Shown here one piece after another: positions 62,889 through 64,000 of a stretch of DNA of 64,000 nt. The stretch comes from Tetrahymena thermophila SB210 (taxonomy: Eukaryota > Ciliophora > Oligohymenophorea > Hymenostomatida > Tetrahymenidae), in assembly GCF_000189635.1 (NCBI RefSeq), contig NW_002476431.1:434001-498000 (forward strand), read 5' to 3'. The position numbers and the translations under genes are program-made. Each line of letters opens with the position of its first letter. Within the stretch, counting starts at the first letter, position 1. The notes under the pieces are model-generated. The model saw only the letters and a list, made by a program, of their open reading frames with translations. It had not been told where the DNA came from and ran no database searches.

Positions 62889-64000
62889 TCATTTATATTG
62901 TGATTCCAAATGTTTTACAACTTTTAAAGAATACTACTTCATTTTTTCCTTATCATTTGGATCTCTAGGCAGTACTGCATTTCTTACCTAAGGTTTCTTC
63001 TAAAAGTCTTATACATAATATAAAAACTCTCCTATTAGAATAAAAAATATTTAATTTGTAATATTTAAAGAACTATTTTACTTTTCAAGACAAACTTTTA
63101 CAATTTATCTAGCTTTTATTTATATTCCTATTATTTTTGTAATTAAGCTTTCATTTATTCACTAATTTCAATTTCTTCTGCTTCTTTTGCCTTCTAAATT
63201 GATTTTTTCTTTAAGGATTTTATTATTTCACTTTATTTTTCTGCATTAGCAACTTTCAAAATTGACTTTTTATTTTACTTCTCTTCTATAGTATTTTTTT
63301 CATCAATTCTTATATCAGTTTATTTAAGTTCTGAATCTTTTTATTTCACAGGTTGCTTGTTTACAAAAGCTTCTTATTCCTCTTCTTCTATTTCTTCATC
63401 ATCTTAGTTATTTTATTCATTTTCTTCATCTGACTCATCATCTATATCTTCTTCCTCATATTCAATATCTTCCATTTACACAATTCTTTTTTTGTTAACT
63501 TACTTTTTAGCTTATTCTTTTATTTTATTTAAAAGAAGATGTGTTAAGAAGATTGATTAAAGTTAATTTATAATATTTTACTTTCTTTTTCATATATTTC
63601 TTGTAAATTTTTTCTTTGATTTTAAATTAAATGTTATTTAATTTCTGTTTTTTTCTCCTTAGCAACAGAAACAGCTCCTTCTGCTGCTAGTTCTTCTTTA
63701 TTATCACCAGATTCTGCTTGCTCAATTTCCATTTAAATTGGCTTATTATCAGAAATTTACTAATTAACCTCTACATCTTCTTAATATTTTATACGTTTTT
63801 AGCTCTTTTTATTTGATTAAGGTGCTACTGCCTCTTCATCTTATTTATTTAAAGACTTCAAAGGAGTTTTTCCTTTTTTAGAAGGAGTTTTAAATGACTA
63901 TTTCTTTTCATCTTCAATGTCTTCTTTTTCGAGAGGGACCTGCTCTTTCTTTATATTTATGAGTAAATTTTTAAATGATTTTAATGAATTGCATTTAAAC
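62889..64000 (-). CDS. Acidic coiled-coil protein, 5' end beyond the window
   Basis: Only the C-terminal part is present; the gene continues past base 64000. The visible sequence is charged and disordered: SFKTPSKKGKTPLKSLNKQD, a very acidic tract (EDIEYEEEDIDDESDEENEQ), then KKSILKVANAEKQSEIIKSL, SEQMKAQLQKQQEYKQKLDK and the end VLPRDPNDKEKMKQYSLKVV plus KHLESQYK before TGA 62891-62889. Mixed acidic tracts and Lys-rich TPSKKGKTP-type motifs are common in nucleolar proteins and histone chaperones, so a nuclear role is possible. No defined domain is visible, so the function is unassigned. At least two introns are present, near 63020-63090 and 63530-63620. Confidence 0.7.

Noticed and set aside
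1-64000. Search by eye for telomeric GGGGTT/CCCCAA repeats, tRNA B-box motifs and long terminal repeats
   Set aside because: No runs of telomere repeat, no convincing tRNA and no virus-like or LTR element were found. The window looks internal to a macronuclear chromosome.

Overview
The window is almost certainly macronuclear DNA of a ciliate, Tetrahymena or a close relative. It is extremely A+T rich. Long conserved proteins read through only if TAA and TAG are sense codons for glutamine and TGA is the sole stop. Introns are short, mostly about 47 to 80 bases, A+T rich and of GTAA...TAG type. Gene ends below are TGA codons and starts are the first sensible ATG. Intron borders were placed by eye, so exon details are approximate. 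I saw no tRNA, rRNA, CRISPR array, telomeric repeat, virus-like element or intact transposon.

Layout. Bases 420-8908 (+) hold a giant protein with EF-hands and three EMAP/EML WD40 units. 9311-11887 (-) is a B-box-like zinc finger, coiled-coil and WD40 protein. 12285-12674 (+) is a small four-helix membrane protein. 14019-14213 (+) is a tiny gene with strongly biased codons. 15521-16642 (+) is a voltage-sensor-domain-only membrane protein. 16977-19288 (-) is a PARN/CAF1-type poly(A) exoribonuclease. 20243-25124 (-) is a hybrid sensor histidine kinase. 27849-29287 (+) is a VAP-like ER membrane contact protein. 30216-32968 (+) is a probably mitochondrial protein ending in a RAP-like domain. 33187-35148 (+) is a degenerate SET/LSMT-fold protein with an N-terminal signal. 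35879-36547 (+) is an abundant-looking coiled-coil protein. 37051-41692 (+) is a gamma-tubulin complex component. 42155-44895 (-) is a PH-domain protein kinase with an 899-base intron. 47303-49684 (-) is a CRAL-TRIO/Sec14 protein. 50539-52491 (-) is an EF-hand-like coiled-coil protein. 53365-54292 (+) is a dephospho-CoA kinase fused to membrane helices. 54954-56732 (-) is an ABHD1/3-type hydrolase. 57397-57764 (-) is a two-helix membrane protein. 59000-62442 (-) is a multi-EF-hand protein with a Glu/Lys/Arg-rich coiled coil. 62889 to the window edge (-) is the 3' part of an acidic coiled-coil gene.

The genes are independent eukaryotic units, not operons. Several suit microtubule, cilium or cortex biology (EML protein, gamma-tubulin complex component, EF-hand coiled-coil proteins). 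Others serve Ca2+, lipid or phosphorelay signalling, mRNA turnover and CoA synthesis. Intergenic DNA is up to 2.7 kb long. It holds a 555-base tandem duplication at 57831-58915 and two short motifs that resemble ends of pogo/Tigger-like DNA transposons. The items most worth a second look are the voltage-sensor-only protein, the secreted-looking SET-fold protein, the membrane-anchored CoA kinase, and the two codon-biased orphan genes.
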